This document shows, piece by piece, positions 18,604 through 27,310 of a stretch of DNA of 64,000 nucleotides. Made by a program: the position numbers and the translations under genes. The notes under the pieces were generated by a model. The model had not been told where the DNA came from. It searched no databases and saw only the letters and a list, made by a program, of their open reading frames with translations. The stretch's first letter is position 1. Each line of letters opens with the position of its first letter. This DNA comes from Bdellovibrionales bacterium (GTDB lineage Bacteria; Bdellovibrionota; Bdellovibrionia; Bdellovibrionales; UBA1609). The stretch spans positions 154,953 to 218,952 of the forward strand of contig DAIDIG010000006.1 of the NCBI GenBank assembly GCA_027459485.1, written 5' to 3'.

Positions 18604-20541
18604 ATGAAAAAAACTGAAATCAACGTATTGATCGTTGAAGATGACAAGTCGCTACTGGCCGCCCTGGCTGAAGGATTGAAACGCCTTGGATATCGGGCCG
18701 TGCCGGTTGCCCGACCGGACGAAGCTGAAAGTGTCATCAAAATCAAACCGATTCACGCTCTCATTGTTGACGTCATGTTGCCCGGCAAAAATGGCGTCGA
18801 TCTCGTGAAGCGGCTCAAAGAAAACTTGCTTGAAGGTGCCACTATCTTTTTTGTTTCAGGAATTTACCGCGACAAATCTTTTGCCACCGAGGCAATTCGA
18901 GAGACCGGTGCGGCTGAATTCTTTCTGAAGCCGTTTAACATCGAAGATCTTTTGAAAGCTATAGATAAGCAGCTTTTGAGTTATGTGGATGTCCCAAATA
19001 TCGATTTGTATAGCCTGCTGGCCCTACCGTTCGCCTCCGAGCGCGAGCGGCGAAAGGCGCTCGATCATATTGAATCTATCTCCGGCTTTGATTTGCCGTT
19101 TGTATTCTGCATTCTCTCCGATTCGAAAAGTTCAGGTCATTTAAATATTGTTGACGAAAGGCAGAATATTTCGGGCATCACATTCTGCCAGGGCAACGTC
19201 GTCAAGATTGACAGCGAAAACACGATCTTACAGACAAAAAAATTGCTAATTCAACATGGGTTTGTCACTGAACTTGAGCTCAGTGAACTCAAAGCTAAGG
19301 ACCGCGATATTGTGAAAGCCTTAATCAACGAAGGTCTCATGAGCCCGCATGTTCCGACGCTTATTCAGACTGAAACGATCTTTCATGAAATCACGAAACT
19401 CATCGGCCCTGAAAAAATCAGCATCAACTTTGTGCCCGATAGAAAAATTGAACCGGATCCGAAACACCTTGACATGGGCGTGATGATTCATCAACTGAAT
19501 GAACTTGTTAAATCGAAAATCCCCAAGGCTTGGCTAAAGACCTTCTATTCGCCTTGGCAGGGGTTTCCAATTCAGCAGGGGCCGGGCTTTAAAGACTTGG
19601 CAAGTCTGATGAACTTATCGACGCTCACGTCGGCAAGTAAACTCATCCCGGCAATCAGAGACGGCGTTACGATCGACGAGCTGTTGGCGGGCAAAATCGT
19701 CAACGAGGACGTTTTCTTTCAGGCGCTCCATATGTTGATGCTCAGACGCGTGTTTGTCTTCAAAGAGACCCGTAAGACTGTAAACGTCGCCGAACAAGTC
19801 AATCGAATACGATCGATGTTTGACGCAATAAATGGCAAAAATCCGTTTCAGATATTCAAATATTTCGGTTTGACCGATAATCCGAAGGCCGCCGACGTAG
19901 CACGGGTCTATAAGGAATTCGCGAAAGCCAATCACCCCGATACTCTGCCGTCCAAAATCGATCCGGTTGTCAAAAAAATGAATGACGAGCTCTTTTCGAA
20001 AGTGACAGCCGCGTATGAGATTTTGAGTAACGATGAAAAGCGGACAGGATTCCTGAATACGCTCAAGCAAGCTGAGGCCGAGTTACAAATAAAAAGCGAC
20101 GATCTTGTGACGGCTGCCGCCAATTCCTTAAATAAGGGCCGCTATTCTGAGGGCCTTCAATTGTTACAAAAGGCAGAAAAACTCTATTCGTCTGAGCGAT
20201 GTCGCCTCCATTTAATTTGGGCGAAACTCAAGGTAGACGGGGAAATACCCGGCGAAAAATTGCCGGAGACTGAAAGGGAGTTGCGGGGCCTATCTGTTGG
20301 AATGCGCAATACAGGCCTGTGGCATTACGTGTACGGGCTTTTCAAGCTGCAAAGCGGTGACCTGAAATCCGCCGGGGACTATGTACGAAAAGCGCTTGAG
20401 CTCGATGCCAACTTAATGGACGCGCGTCGCGAGTTGGTCGCAATAAAGGCAAAAACACCAAAGCAGATCACAACAGAAGATATATTGACGGGTGACATTT
20501 CCACTGTCATTAAAGGCTTTTTTAAGAAAAAAGGCGCCTAA
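18604..20541 (+). CDS. Receiver - DUF4388 - J-domain - TPR signalling protein
   Basis: 645 residues in an unusual order. Receiver: V11-E12-D13-D14, D56 in IVDVMLPG, Lys in LKPF (about 1-125). A DUF4388/PATAN-type segment follows (about 140-225; GHLNIVDERQNISGITF with a glycine-rich end), then a helical middle. A J domain with the HPD motif (N-HPD-T, near 443) spans about 415-485. The C-terminus is TPR-like (about 495-620). The J domain should recruit DnaK, making this a candidate phosphorylation-controlled chaperone adaptor. ATG 18604 is preferred over TTG 18598. It is the last gene of the block. Confidence 0.78.
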   Translation: MKKTEINVLIVEDDKSLLAALAEGLKRLGYRAVPVARPDEAESVIKIKPIHALIVDVMLPGKNGVDLVKRLKENLLEGATIFFVSGIYRDKSFATEAIRETGAAEFFLKPFNIEDLLKAIDKQLLSYVDVPNIDLYSLLALPFASERERRKALDHIESISGFDLPFVFCILSDSKSSGHLNIVDERQNISGITFCQGNVVKIDSENTILQTKKLLIQHGFVTELELSELKAKDRDIVKALINEGLMSPHVPTLIQTETIFHEITKLIGPEKISINFVPDRKIEPDPKHLDMGVMIHQLNELVKSKIPKAWLKTFYSPWQGFPIQQGPGFKDLASLMNLSTLTSASKLIPAIRDGVTIDELLAGKIVNEDVFFQALHMLMLRRVFVFKETRKTVNVAEQVNRIRSMFDAINGKNPFQIFKYFGLTDNPKAADVARVYKEFAKANHPDTLPSKIDPVVKKMNDELFSKVTAAYEILSNDEKRTGFLNTLKQAEAELQIKSDDLVTAAANSLNKGRYSEGLQLLQKAEKLYSSERCRLHLIWAKLKVDGEIPGEKLPETERELRGLSVGMRNTGLWHYVYGLFKLQSGDLKSAGDYVRKALELDANLMDARRELVAIKAKTPKQITTEDILTGDISTVIKGFFKKKGA

Positions 20542-20563
20542 TTCGGATCGGCAGGGAATATAT

Positions 20564-21304
20564 TTGGACCTCAATGTTGTGCTCGTCGGGTCGCTGTACT
20601 CACGAAATGTCGGCTATGTTTCACGTGCCATGGCAAACATGGGGGCCAATCGGCTGATTTTAATCGATTGCAAATGCGATTACGATCTGAACGCGCGTGA
20701 AGGCGCGGCCGGGGCACAAACCCATCTGTTAACCGCCACCCGATATACTTCATGGAGTGAATTTTTCGCGCAAGAGAAAGACGGAATTCGCATCGCCTTC
20801 AGCGCACGACAAAAGAAAGAGACCGACACGCTTTCATTCGAAGGGCGGCTCATTGAACTGCAGACGGACGAGCGCAACATCGGCACTCCCTATTATTTAA
20901 TCTTCGGACCGGAGGATCATGGCCTATCTAATGCGGACGTCGAATTCGCTCATTATATTTGCGCCCTGCCAATCTATGGCCCCTTCAAAAGCTTGAATCT
21001 TTCTCACGCAGTTTTGGTGGCTCTCTATATTTTTCAATCGACCCAGTTGCGACTCGACAGCGAAGTGTCCGACGTGGGGAGTACAGCTGTCGCCGGCCCA
21101 ACTCATTCCGACGATCGTTTTTTCTTCCCGAGCGAGGCTATCCAAAACTGGCTCACCACACTCGGCTTTGAAATTGGCGACCGCCGCACCGACGCTTACA
21201 AAATTATGAAGCGGATTTTGCTGTCAAATCGCGCGACCCCAAAAGAACTTCGAGTGTTAGAGGCGATCGTCCAACAAACTGTGCGTAAACTGAAAAATCA
21301 ATAA
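20564..21304 (+). CDS. TrmJ-like tRNA/rRNA ribose 2'-O-methyltransferase (SPOUT)
   Basis: A SPOUT-fold, SAM-dependent RNA ribose methyltransferase. The three family motifs are present: SRNVGYVSRAMANMG (motif 1), the IFGPEDHGLSN loop (motif 2), and SLNLSHAVLVALY (motif 3), as in TrmJ, which modifies Cm32/Um32 of tRNA. TTG 20564 is chosen as start because AGGGA lies upstream and an in-frame upstream ATG (20492) would overlap the J-domain gene by 50 bases. The result is 246 residues. The C-terminal extension (about 165-246) resembles that of TrmJ. It overlaps the convergent hldD end by 7 bases. Confidence 0.85.
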   Translation: MDLNVVLVGSLYSRNVGYVSRAMANMGANRLILIDCKCDYDLNAREGAAGAQTHLLTATRYTSWSEFFAQEKDGIRIAFSARQKKETDTLSFEGRLIELQTDERNIGTPYYLIFGPEDHGLSNADVEFAHYICALPIYGPFKSLNLSHAVLVALYIFQSTQLRLDSEVSDVGSTAVAGPTHSDDRFFFPSEAIQNWLTTLGFEIGDRRTDAYKIMKRILLSNRATPKELRVLEAIVQQTVRKLKNQ

Positions 21305-22290
21305 TACGGATCACTCGCGAGCAGATAACTTTTCACGTAGTCGGCAACGCCGTCCTCGAGATTGAAGCGCGGCTCTGAAAGGCGCTGCAATTGGGCTTTT
21401 TTCATTACAGCTTCAGTGAAGTATTGGTACTGGTTGCGAATTGATGTGGGCACGTCGATCCAGTCTATATTCACCGGTTGACCCATTTCTTTGAATACAG
21501 CTTCGGCCAAGCTCAACCAAGTGCGCGCGCGGCCATATCCCAAATTGTAAATGCCCGAAGCGAACAATTTGTTTTGAAAGATTTCGACCATCCAGCGCGC
21601 GATATCCTTTACGTAGACAAAATCACGCAGCTGCTCTCCGTCTTTGTATTCGGGGCTGTGGGAGCGAAAAAGTCTCAAGCGACCGGAGCTTTTGATTTGA
21701 AGAAACGCTTTGTAGACGACGCTCGCCATTTCGCCCTTATGGTATTCGTTCGGGCCATAGACGTTGAAAAATCGCAAACCCGCCCAATGCGTCGGCGCTT
21801 TGGCTTGCTCCAGCGCCCACACGTCAAAATCACGCTTCGAACGGCCGTATAAATTCAATGGCAAAAATGCTTTCGGGTCCGTTGTATCGTCAAACCCTTT
21901 TTCACCGCCGCCGTAAACGGCGCCACTGCTGGCATAGATAAAAGGAATATTCTTTTCGGCGCAATAACCGAACAGCGTTTTTGGTAGATCTATATTGTTC
22001 GTTACCAGTTTCTCCCAATCTGTTTCAGTCGTGGCTGAAATGGCGCCCATGTGAAAAATGGCTTCGGGTGCGTTGGTGTCCGGAAGCGATAAAAGACAAT
22101 TCAAAAAATCAGAGGGATTGAAGAATTTCTGGTAGCGGGTTTTACTGAGGGGCTCGGATCTTTCAATTAAATTCACGGTGTCAACGCAAACTATATCGTC
22201 GCGCCCGAGTTCATTAAGAAGCCGGACAAGAACGGACCCAATAAAACCATTGGCGCCAGTGACTACGAGCATAGTTTTTTTTAGATGCAT
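21298..22290 (-). CDS. hldD: ADP-L-glycero-D-manno-heptose 6-epimerase HldD
   Basis: Epimerises ADP-D,D-heptose to ADP-L,D-heptose for the LPS inner core. It is a short-chain dehydrogenase-type NADP enzyme with GANGFIGS at 12-19, the HldD-specific GAISATTETD segment, a serine in YASSGAVYG, and catalytic Y-x-x-x-K in LYGRSK. Its C-terminal FRSHSPEYKDGEQLRDF block is diagnostic. Length 330 aa is normal. It overlaps the upstream SelO-like gene by 10 bases and so probably belongs to that transcript. A partner heptose enzyme (RfaE2) is at 49.6 kb. Confidence 0.95.
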   Translation of the reverse strand: MHLKKTMLVVTGANGFIGSVLVRLLNELGRDDIVCVDTVNLIERSEPLSKTRYQKFFNPSDFLNCLLSLPDTNAPEAIFHMGAISATTETDWEKLVTNNIDLPKTLFGYCAEKNIPFIYASSGAVYGGGEKGFDDTTDPKAFLPLNLYGRSKRDFDVWALEQAKAPTHWAGLRFFNVYGPNEYHKGEMASVVYKAFLQIKSSGRLRLFRSHSPEYKDGEQLRDFVYVKDIARWMVEIFQNKLFASGIYNLGYGRARTWLSLAEAVFKEMGQPVNIDWIDVPTSIRNQYQYFTEAVMKKAQLQRLSEPRFNLEDGVADYVKSYLLASDPYY

Positions 22291-24128
22291 TCCTTATGAC
22301 CGTCAATGATCTCGGCGAATACGGTTTGCAAGTCATAGCCTGGCGTCTTCTCGGGCCGGGAGTGTCCGTTGTCAGTTTGTGCGTCCACGAGTGATTCAAT
22401 CGATGTCTGCACATCCGCTATCGAAAGCTTTTGCTTGCGTAACCCCACGATCAGTTCGTCGACGATATAGAGTAGAGCGTCGCCGGTGATTCTGTCTTGC
22501 CGGTTCGCCCGTTCGGCGTTTTGCGCGAACTCCTTTGCCGAGAAATGTTGCAGCTTCTTTCGAAGTGAGAAATACAGATTTTGAAATTTTCGCTCATTTT
22601 GTAGTAATTTCGCGTTTGGCTTACGGTCCCGACCGCGCGCCGATTCGGCAAGTATTAGTTTGAACAGTTGACGATCCGGGATTGGGCCCGCGCGCTTGGC
22701 CAATTCCGTCAATGCCGCGCGCATGTTCAATATCGCCGGGCGGTTGATGCCATCTGCGACTTTTCTTGTCTTTCGATGGGTTTTCGCTGACTCCAAAGTC
22801 AAAAACGCCTTGTAAACGCGCCCCACCAGATTGCGGTGGTCGTGCATTAGGTTGCGAATTTGGCGTTCGTTGCAGCCCGTTTGCCTCAAGAAAAGTCTTA
22901 AGATTTCGTCGTCCAGCGCGACATCGAACATTTGCAGAGACCAATGGTTTTGAAAGCAATTGAAACTTCTCTTCTTGCCGTATTTCAAAAAATCGAACAC
23001 TTGGGCAAAAGTCTGGATAAGTAAGCGCGCCTTCGAACGTTGTTCATTGAGCGTGGTCGAAAAGCGTTCGACGTCGTCATAGCGGTATTGATCGTGTCGA
23101 AGACCGAACTGTCGGATGCTGCCGTAGTCGATTATGCCCGCCGAGGTGAGAACGTTGTCGCCGTCCCAGTCGAGCCAGGCAAAAATGTAATTGCGGTCCA
23201 ATTTCGCGGCGAAACGCCCGAAATTTTTTGCGAAAGTTTTAAGCATGAGCTGATCGCGATTTCTTTGTCGGGCGTTAAAGAGCAGACGGCCGTTGCGAAA
23301 TTCACGGTCGATAAGATAGTCGATCGAGCTTCGAAGCGCTTCGAAATTATTTTGTTTCAAATGCATGAAAATATGGGCAGGCCGCATGAGATTAGGTGCT
23401 GCGCGTACGCCGATACCGTGACCGGCGCCCGTATCAATGACGGCGAGCACACGTTCGGTTTCAATTTTATTTCGGTGAAATATTTCGGAGAAAATTGCGG
23501 CGCCGAGCAGTTCGTCGAGATCGGCAAGACCGCATCCGTAACCGTAACGGGTTGAGCCTGAACGGAGAGGCTTTTGAGCTTCCACGTACCCCGGAGCAAG
23601 ACAAGTGACCCCAGTGCCGCGACTGCTGACGTCCCACGTGACGCCCGCATGGGTGATTTGTCCGTTCCAAATAGAACGTCCATCACCCGATGTTTTGCCC
23701 AGCTTATTCGAGTGTTGAAGTTGCAAATAACGAGTGGCCATGAATTTATTCGGCTTCATAACCTGCGGCATATAGTGAACGTTTTGTTTCTGGTCGTATT
23801 CATTGATAATACGGATGCAAAACGCATCCAAAATGGCTCGTTCGAGTTTTTTATTAATCGCATGAGGATGCGCGCGAGAAATCAACCCCATCTCTTTGGC
23901 GAGATTGAAATTAAAATAAACGAGGCGCCCGCCGTCGAGCTTTCGCACCGGATAGAGGACATACGTGTCAGGCATGGCCGCTTGCCATTCGTGCTGACCG
24001 TCAAGCTCACGGAACCTTTCATAAGGATCCGAAGTTGGACTGAGGCGGATGCTGGCGGATGTAGTAATGCGACCCATTTCTTGAACCGTATCGGCATTTT
24101 GGCTTGAAAATTCAAATGACCGACGCAC
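22281..24128 (-). CDS. Divergent SelO/YdiU-family protein (pseudokinase-fold AMPylase family)
   Basis: 615 residues, longer than the usual ~480 by a helical C-terminal part. It lines up with SelO through its core: MPDTYVLYPVRKL at the N-terminus, a GDGR segment, SSRGTGVT where SelO has LKGAGLT, RAAPNLMRPAHI where SelO has R-x-AP-x-x-x-R-x-x-H, and DWDGDNVL...IIDYG where SelO has the TDN...DYG metal site. In this ungapped match the nucleotide-binding Lys is Arg, while the Asn and the DYG Asp are kept. SelO transfers AMP to proteins in the redox response; activity here is uncertain. Start is GTG 24128, or ATG 24077. It follows an ATP-grasp gene by 20 bases. Confidence 0.75.
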   Translation of the reverse strand: MRRSFEFSSQNADTVQEMGRITTSASIRLSPTSDPYERFRELDGQHEWQAAMPDTYVLYPVRKLDGGRLVYFNFNLAKEMGLISRAHPHAINKKLERAILDAFCIRIINEYDQKQNVHYMPQVMKPNKFMATRYLQLQHSNKLGKTSGDGRSIWNGQITHAGVTWDVSSRGTGVTCLAPGYVEAQKPLRSGSTRYGYGCGLADLDELLGAAIFSEIFHRNKIETERVLAVIDTGAGHGIGVRAAPNLMRPAHIFMHLKQNNFEALRSSIDYLIDREFRNGRLLFNARQRNRDQLMLKTFAKNFGRFAAKLDRNYIFAWLDWDGDNVLTSAGIIDYGSIRQFGLRHDQYRYDDVERFSTTLNEQRSKARLLIQTFAQVFDFLKYGKKRSFNCFQNHWSLQMFDVALDDEILRLFLRQTGCNERQIRNLMHDHRNLVGRVYKAFLTLESAKTHRKTRKVADGINRPAILNMRAALTELAKRAGPIPDRQLFKLILAESARGRDRKPNAKLLQNERKFQNLYFSLRKKLQHFSAKEFAQNAERANRQDRITGDALLYIVDELIVGLRKQKLSIADVQTSIESLVDAQTDNGHSRPEKTPGYDLQTVFAEIIDGHKECI

Positions 24129-24148
24129 TTAGTGCGGTAAAGTCAGCA

Positions 24149-25192
24149 TTATTTAATTTGAACGGATGCAATCCCGCCGTTTGGGCCTGAAAAATTCGTA
24201 ACCTGACCGGTGTAAAGTCGCGCACAGATCAATTGAATGTCTGATCTATAGACAAAAAACCGCAAATCGAATTTCTGCCCCTGCCATTCACCCGCCGGGC
24301 GGAACTCTTGAACAATGTAGTCTTTGGTCAAGATATCTTGAAATATTTTGTTCGAAACTGAGGCACCTCGAAAAACGCCTTTTCCGCCAAATGAAGTGCG
24401 CGGTTTAAACACCAAATTCTTTCTTTGCGCCCAAACATCGTCGGGCCCGTCGAACGATCGAATATGACGAGTCGGTATTAATACGTCGGAAATTTTTCTA
24501 TCAGAGAAATCGATCAAACGTTGCTTGTCGGCTAATAGCAAATATTCGCGCGGATGTGGGGACAACGCGAATTTGCCCGAATGCCAAGCGCGCCAAAGCC
24601 GATCGACTTTAGGCGATTCTAGGTAAAAATCAGTGGAGCGGTTGTACGTGAAGCTGGGCTGGCGTAACATATTTTCGACATCCAAATCGCCGGAGTCGCA
24701 AATCGTGACTTTGCCCGCGCCCCATTCGCGAAATAAGTCGCCGTACATCAAAAATTCAAAATAAGACTTTTGATTTAGAGGATCGTCGTCGATGATGGCG
24801 ACGATATCGGGCGCGCGGTTCGTCCATTCTTCGAAAAAAGAAGCGCGCAATTTTCGAATAGCTGATTCGCGTGTCGAGTCGTCGCTCAGTTCGGCTGCCA
24901 ATAAAAACATCGAAGCGTTGGTGTTGATCTCGATCAGCGAAAGCTGGTCGGTCGCGATGTCGTAATGAAAATCAAAAGAAGTGAGAACCGATGAGTCCGG
25001 AGCCGGCGTCTCGAGAACCTCGATCTGTCGCGAATTGTCGAGGCGACAACGAAGCTCGTTCAACCACTCCGCAGAATGAGCGAACGCGTGAATGTCGGTA
25101 ATTGCGACCTGCGCTCGATTGAGCACCGAGCGCGGCAGAGTCAAATGAGTCGACGCGACCATGTTTTTCAAATGGTCGCGCAAATTACCCAC
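24149..25192 (-). CDS. ATP-grasp-like protein of unknown substrate
   Basis: 347 residues. The second half resembles an ATP-grasp fold: KNLVFKPRTSFGGKGVFRG (ATP-binding strand and glycine loop), then IVQEFRPAGEW and KFDLRFFVYR with acidic/basic pairs in the usual places. The N-terminal part contains LIEINTNASM, also seen in ATP-grasp ligases for Mg binding, so the domain order may be rearranged. These enzymes join a carboxylate to an amine or thiol through an acyl phosphate. The substrate is unknown; the tight link to the SelO-like gene suggests a shared job. Start is GTG 25192 or ATG 25162; neither has a strong ribosome site. Confidence 0.6.
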   Translation of the reverse strand: MGNLRDHLKNMVASTHLTLPRSVLNRAQVAITDIHAFAHSAEWLNELRCRLDNSRQIEVLETPAPDSSVLTSFDFHYDIATDQLSLIEINTNASMFLLAAELSDDSTRESAIRKLRASFFEEWTNRAPDIVAIIDDDPLNQKSYFEFLMYGDLFREWGAGKVTICDSGDLDVENMLRQPSFTYNRSTDFYLESPKVDRLWRAWHSGKFALSPHPREYLLLADKQRLIDFSDRKISDVLIPTRHIRSFDGPDDVWAQRKNLVFKPRTSFGGKGVFRGASVSNKIFQDILTKDYIVQEFRPAGEWQGQKFDLRFFVYRSDIQLICARLYTGQVTNFSGPNGGIASVQIK

Positions 25193-25247
25193 TTCACGTA
25201 AGGCGGGATAGCTACTTTTTATTCGTTCAACCGGATCCGCTGGCAGA

Positions 25248-25772
25248 TCATTTCACCTGTACGTGTTTTTGACCCGGCTTCCAGCCTGCGCCGCAAAGTT
25301 CGCCCGATTTGAGCGCTTGCACGACGCGCAGAATTTCATTGGCATCACGACCGACATCGAGGTTGTGAATGCCCATGTATTGGATCACTCCCTCAGGGTC
25401 GATGATGAATGTGCCACGAGTGGCGACGCCTTTGTCTTGCAAAAGAACGCCGTAATCGCGCGCGATTTGTTTCGTCACGTCGCCGATGAGCGGGTAACCG
25501 AGATTGCCGAGGTCGTCTTTGAGCCAACGCTTGTGGGAGTGTACCGAATCGACGCTACAGCCGAGAACTTCGGCGCCGGCTTCTTTGAATGTCTTCAAGT
25601 GATCGCGAAATTGTGTGATTTCAGTCGGGCAAACAAAAGTGAAGTCGAGCGGATAAAAAAACAGTACGACATATTTGCCTCGGTATGTCGAAAGGCTCAC
25701 TTCTTTGAAGTCTCCACCGTCGACGACAGCCTGGGCGGTGAATTGTGGCGCTGGTTGACCGATCATGGGCAT
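25248..25772 (-). CDS. Typical 2-Cys peroxiredoxin (AhpC/Prx type)
   Basis: Reduces hydrogen peroxide and organic peroxides in the cytosol. Peroxidatic Cys48 is in DFTFVCPTE and resolving Cys160 in GELCGAGW. Length (174 aa) is that of the Prx1/AhpC group. A strong AGGAGGAG precedes the ATG. It is the first of a minus-strand series leading to the ATP-grasp, SelO-like and hldD genes, with a 55-base gap to the next. No AhpF is adjacent; TrxB at 42.3 kb could supply electrons through thioredoxin. Confidence 0.95.
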   Translation of the reverse strand: MPMIGQPAPQFTAQAVVDGGDFKEVSLSTYRGKYVVLFFYPLDFTFVCPTEITQFRDHLKTFKEAGAEVLGCSVDSVHSHKRWLKDDLGNLGYPLIGDVTKQIARDYGVLLQDKGVATRGTFIIDPEGVIQYMGIHNLDVGRDANEILRVVQALKSGELCGAGWKPGQKHVQVK

Positions 25773-25853
25773 AAAAGCTCCTCCTATTAATTATTTCGTC
25801 TTTCTTGTCAGTTCTAGTTTTATCTGCCACAAAAAGACCGGAGCGGCAATGCA

Positions 25854-26621
25854 ATGCGAATCATTACGTGGAATGTAAACGGTGTGCGCGCCGTCATGAA
25901 GAAAGGTTTTTTCGAATTCATTTCGAAATCGAACCCCGACCTTCTTTGCATTCAAGAATCCAAGGCTCATCCTGACCAGGTTGAGCCCGAACTGTTGAAT
26001 CCGTTCGGGCGCCAAAGCGCTTGGTCCAGTAGTCACCGACCGGGGTATTCGGGCACTCTCACGTACTTTCGAATGCCGCCGAAATCCATCTCCCGCGGGA
26101 TCGGCGTAAAGAAATTTGATTGCGAAGGGCGCTTCGTTATTACCGAACATGACGATTTTCTTCTCTACAATGTGTACTTTCCAAACGGGGGGTCCCGCGA
26201 AGAGCGCCATCTATTCAAACAGGATTTTTTGGCGCGCTTCAAAGATCATCTGTCGGAGCAGCTTGAAAACGGACGCGAAGTGATATTGGTCGGCGATTAT
26301 AACGTCGCGCCTCAAGAAATCGATGTCTATGATCCCGTTAAACTTTCAAAAGAGTCGGGTTTTTTGCCCGAAGAGCGCGAATGGTTCAAACAGTTACTGA
26401 GCACGGGCTTTGTCGACGTCTTTCGACATTTTCACCCGAATGAAAAATTTCGCTACACGTGGTGGAACTATCTTGACCAAGGTCGGGCCGGCAATCGCGG
26501 CTGGCGGATCGACCACATTTGTGTGAGCAAAGGTCTGATCGGCCGCGTGAAAAGTTGCGATATATTAGAGGATGTCACCGGGTCGGACCATTGTCCCGTC
26601 ATCTGCGAACTGGACCGTTGA
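25854..26621 (+). CDS. xth: Exodeoxyribonuclease III / AP endonuclease
   Basis: Class II AP endonuclease and 3'-5' exonuclease of base-excision repair. The 255-residue protein has all core motifs: ITWNVNGVRA (Asn), LLCIQESK (Glu metal ligand), the Tyr-containing middle region, VGDYNVAPQEIDVY (Asp/Asn), and C-terminal GSDHCPV (Asp/His). Its stop codon lies inside the left arm of the large palindrome at 26612. It is divergent from the peroxiredoxin gene, 81 bases apart. Confidence 0.94.
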   Translation: MRIITWNVNGVRAVMKKGFFEFISKSNPDLLCIQESKAHPDQVEPELLNPFGRQSAWSSSHRPGYSGTLTYFRMPPKSISRGIGVKKFDCEGRFVITEHDDFLLYNVYFPNGGSREERHLFKQDFLARFKDHLSEQLENGREVILVGDYNVAPQEIDVYDPVKLSKESGFLPEEREWFKQLLSTGFVDVFRHFHPNEKFRYTWWNYLDQGRAGNRGWRIDHICVSKGLIGRVKSCDILEDVTGSDHCPVICELDR

Positions 26622-26732
26622 AAAATCTCTCATACTGCGTTGGCTTCGATTTTCGCTTGTGCGGCGTACCGGTTACAGTACGCCTCCGCGCTCAAATCTT
26701 GCCGCCTTGTCTGAGAGCTTTTTGAACGGTCC
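26612..26732. repeat. ~121-bp imperfect palindrome, copy 1 of a structure-conserved element
   Basis: The outer arms pair almost fully: 26612-26632 with 26712-26732, broken only by a G-G mismatch (26620/26724) and a T-C mismatch (26626/26718), with an A5:T5 block between. Further in, GGC, GATTT, GCG and CGG blocks also pair. At the apex GGCGTAC and GTACGCC close an 8-base loop, CGGTTACA. The apical 17 bases (CGTACCGGTTACAGTAC) recur exactly at 43.3 kb. The left arm contains the xth stop codon. Transcribed, it would be a long hairpin with A- and U-tracts, possibly a bidirectional terminator. Confidence 0.75.
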
Positions 26733-26756
26733 ATCATAAGATACCATCTAAATCAC

Positions 26757-27212
26757 ATGAAACTTTTTGTTTTATTAGCTGCGCTTTCGACTTCTCTCAG
26801 CGTGCATGCGCTGTGTATCACGAGAAAGATGGCGACGTTGCGGGCGGGGCCCGGTTACAAATATGCCGTGACTTGGCGTGCGGGTCGATTCACTCCATTA
26901 GTTGAACTCACGTCCTCGAACGGTTGGTACAAAGTGCAAGATATGGATGGCGACGTACAGTGGATCCCGCGCGGTGATGTCACACATAATATGGAGTGTG
27001 TGTCAGTGCGCGTGACGTCCGCCGTTCTTCGGACGGGCCCGAGTGCAACCGCAAGTCTCGCCGATATTCGCGAAGTGGATCGATATACTCCCTTCGAACG
27101 GTTAGATGACCAGGGTGATTGGTACAAAGTCTTAGCAAGTTGGGGCGACACATATTGGATTCATGAGAATGCTGTTTGGCGACCTTTAAAGATACAGCGG
27201 GTGAGCTTTTGA
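26757..27212 (+). CDS. Exported protein with two bacterial SH3 domains
   Basis: 151 residues: a signal peptide (about 1-18, cleavage near VHA) then two SH3b-like repeats (about 20-78 and 80-145). Each has the pattern of an Arg followed by LRAGPG or LRTGPS and ending in WYKV and a W-I segment. SH3b domains in secreted proteins often bind cell wall or help place envelope enzymes. No catalytic domain is attached. It lies just downstream of the 26.6-kb palindrome. Confidence 0.82.
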   Translation: MKLFVLLAALSTSLSVHALCITRKMATLRAGPGYKYAVTWRAGRFTPLVELTSSNGWYKVQDMDGDVQWIPRGDVTHNMECVSVRVTSAVLRTGPSATASLADIREVDRYTPFERLDDQGDWYKVLASWGDTYWIHENAVWRPLKIQRVSF

Positions 27213-27310
27213 CGGTTCTACAGCCGTACAGTTCAACCGTTTCAAGTTGTTACAATTGCATATCTACCAGCTAAAAATTACAGTATTTAAGGCGATTTAA
27301 GATTTTACGC

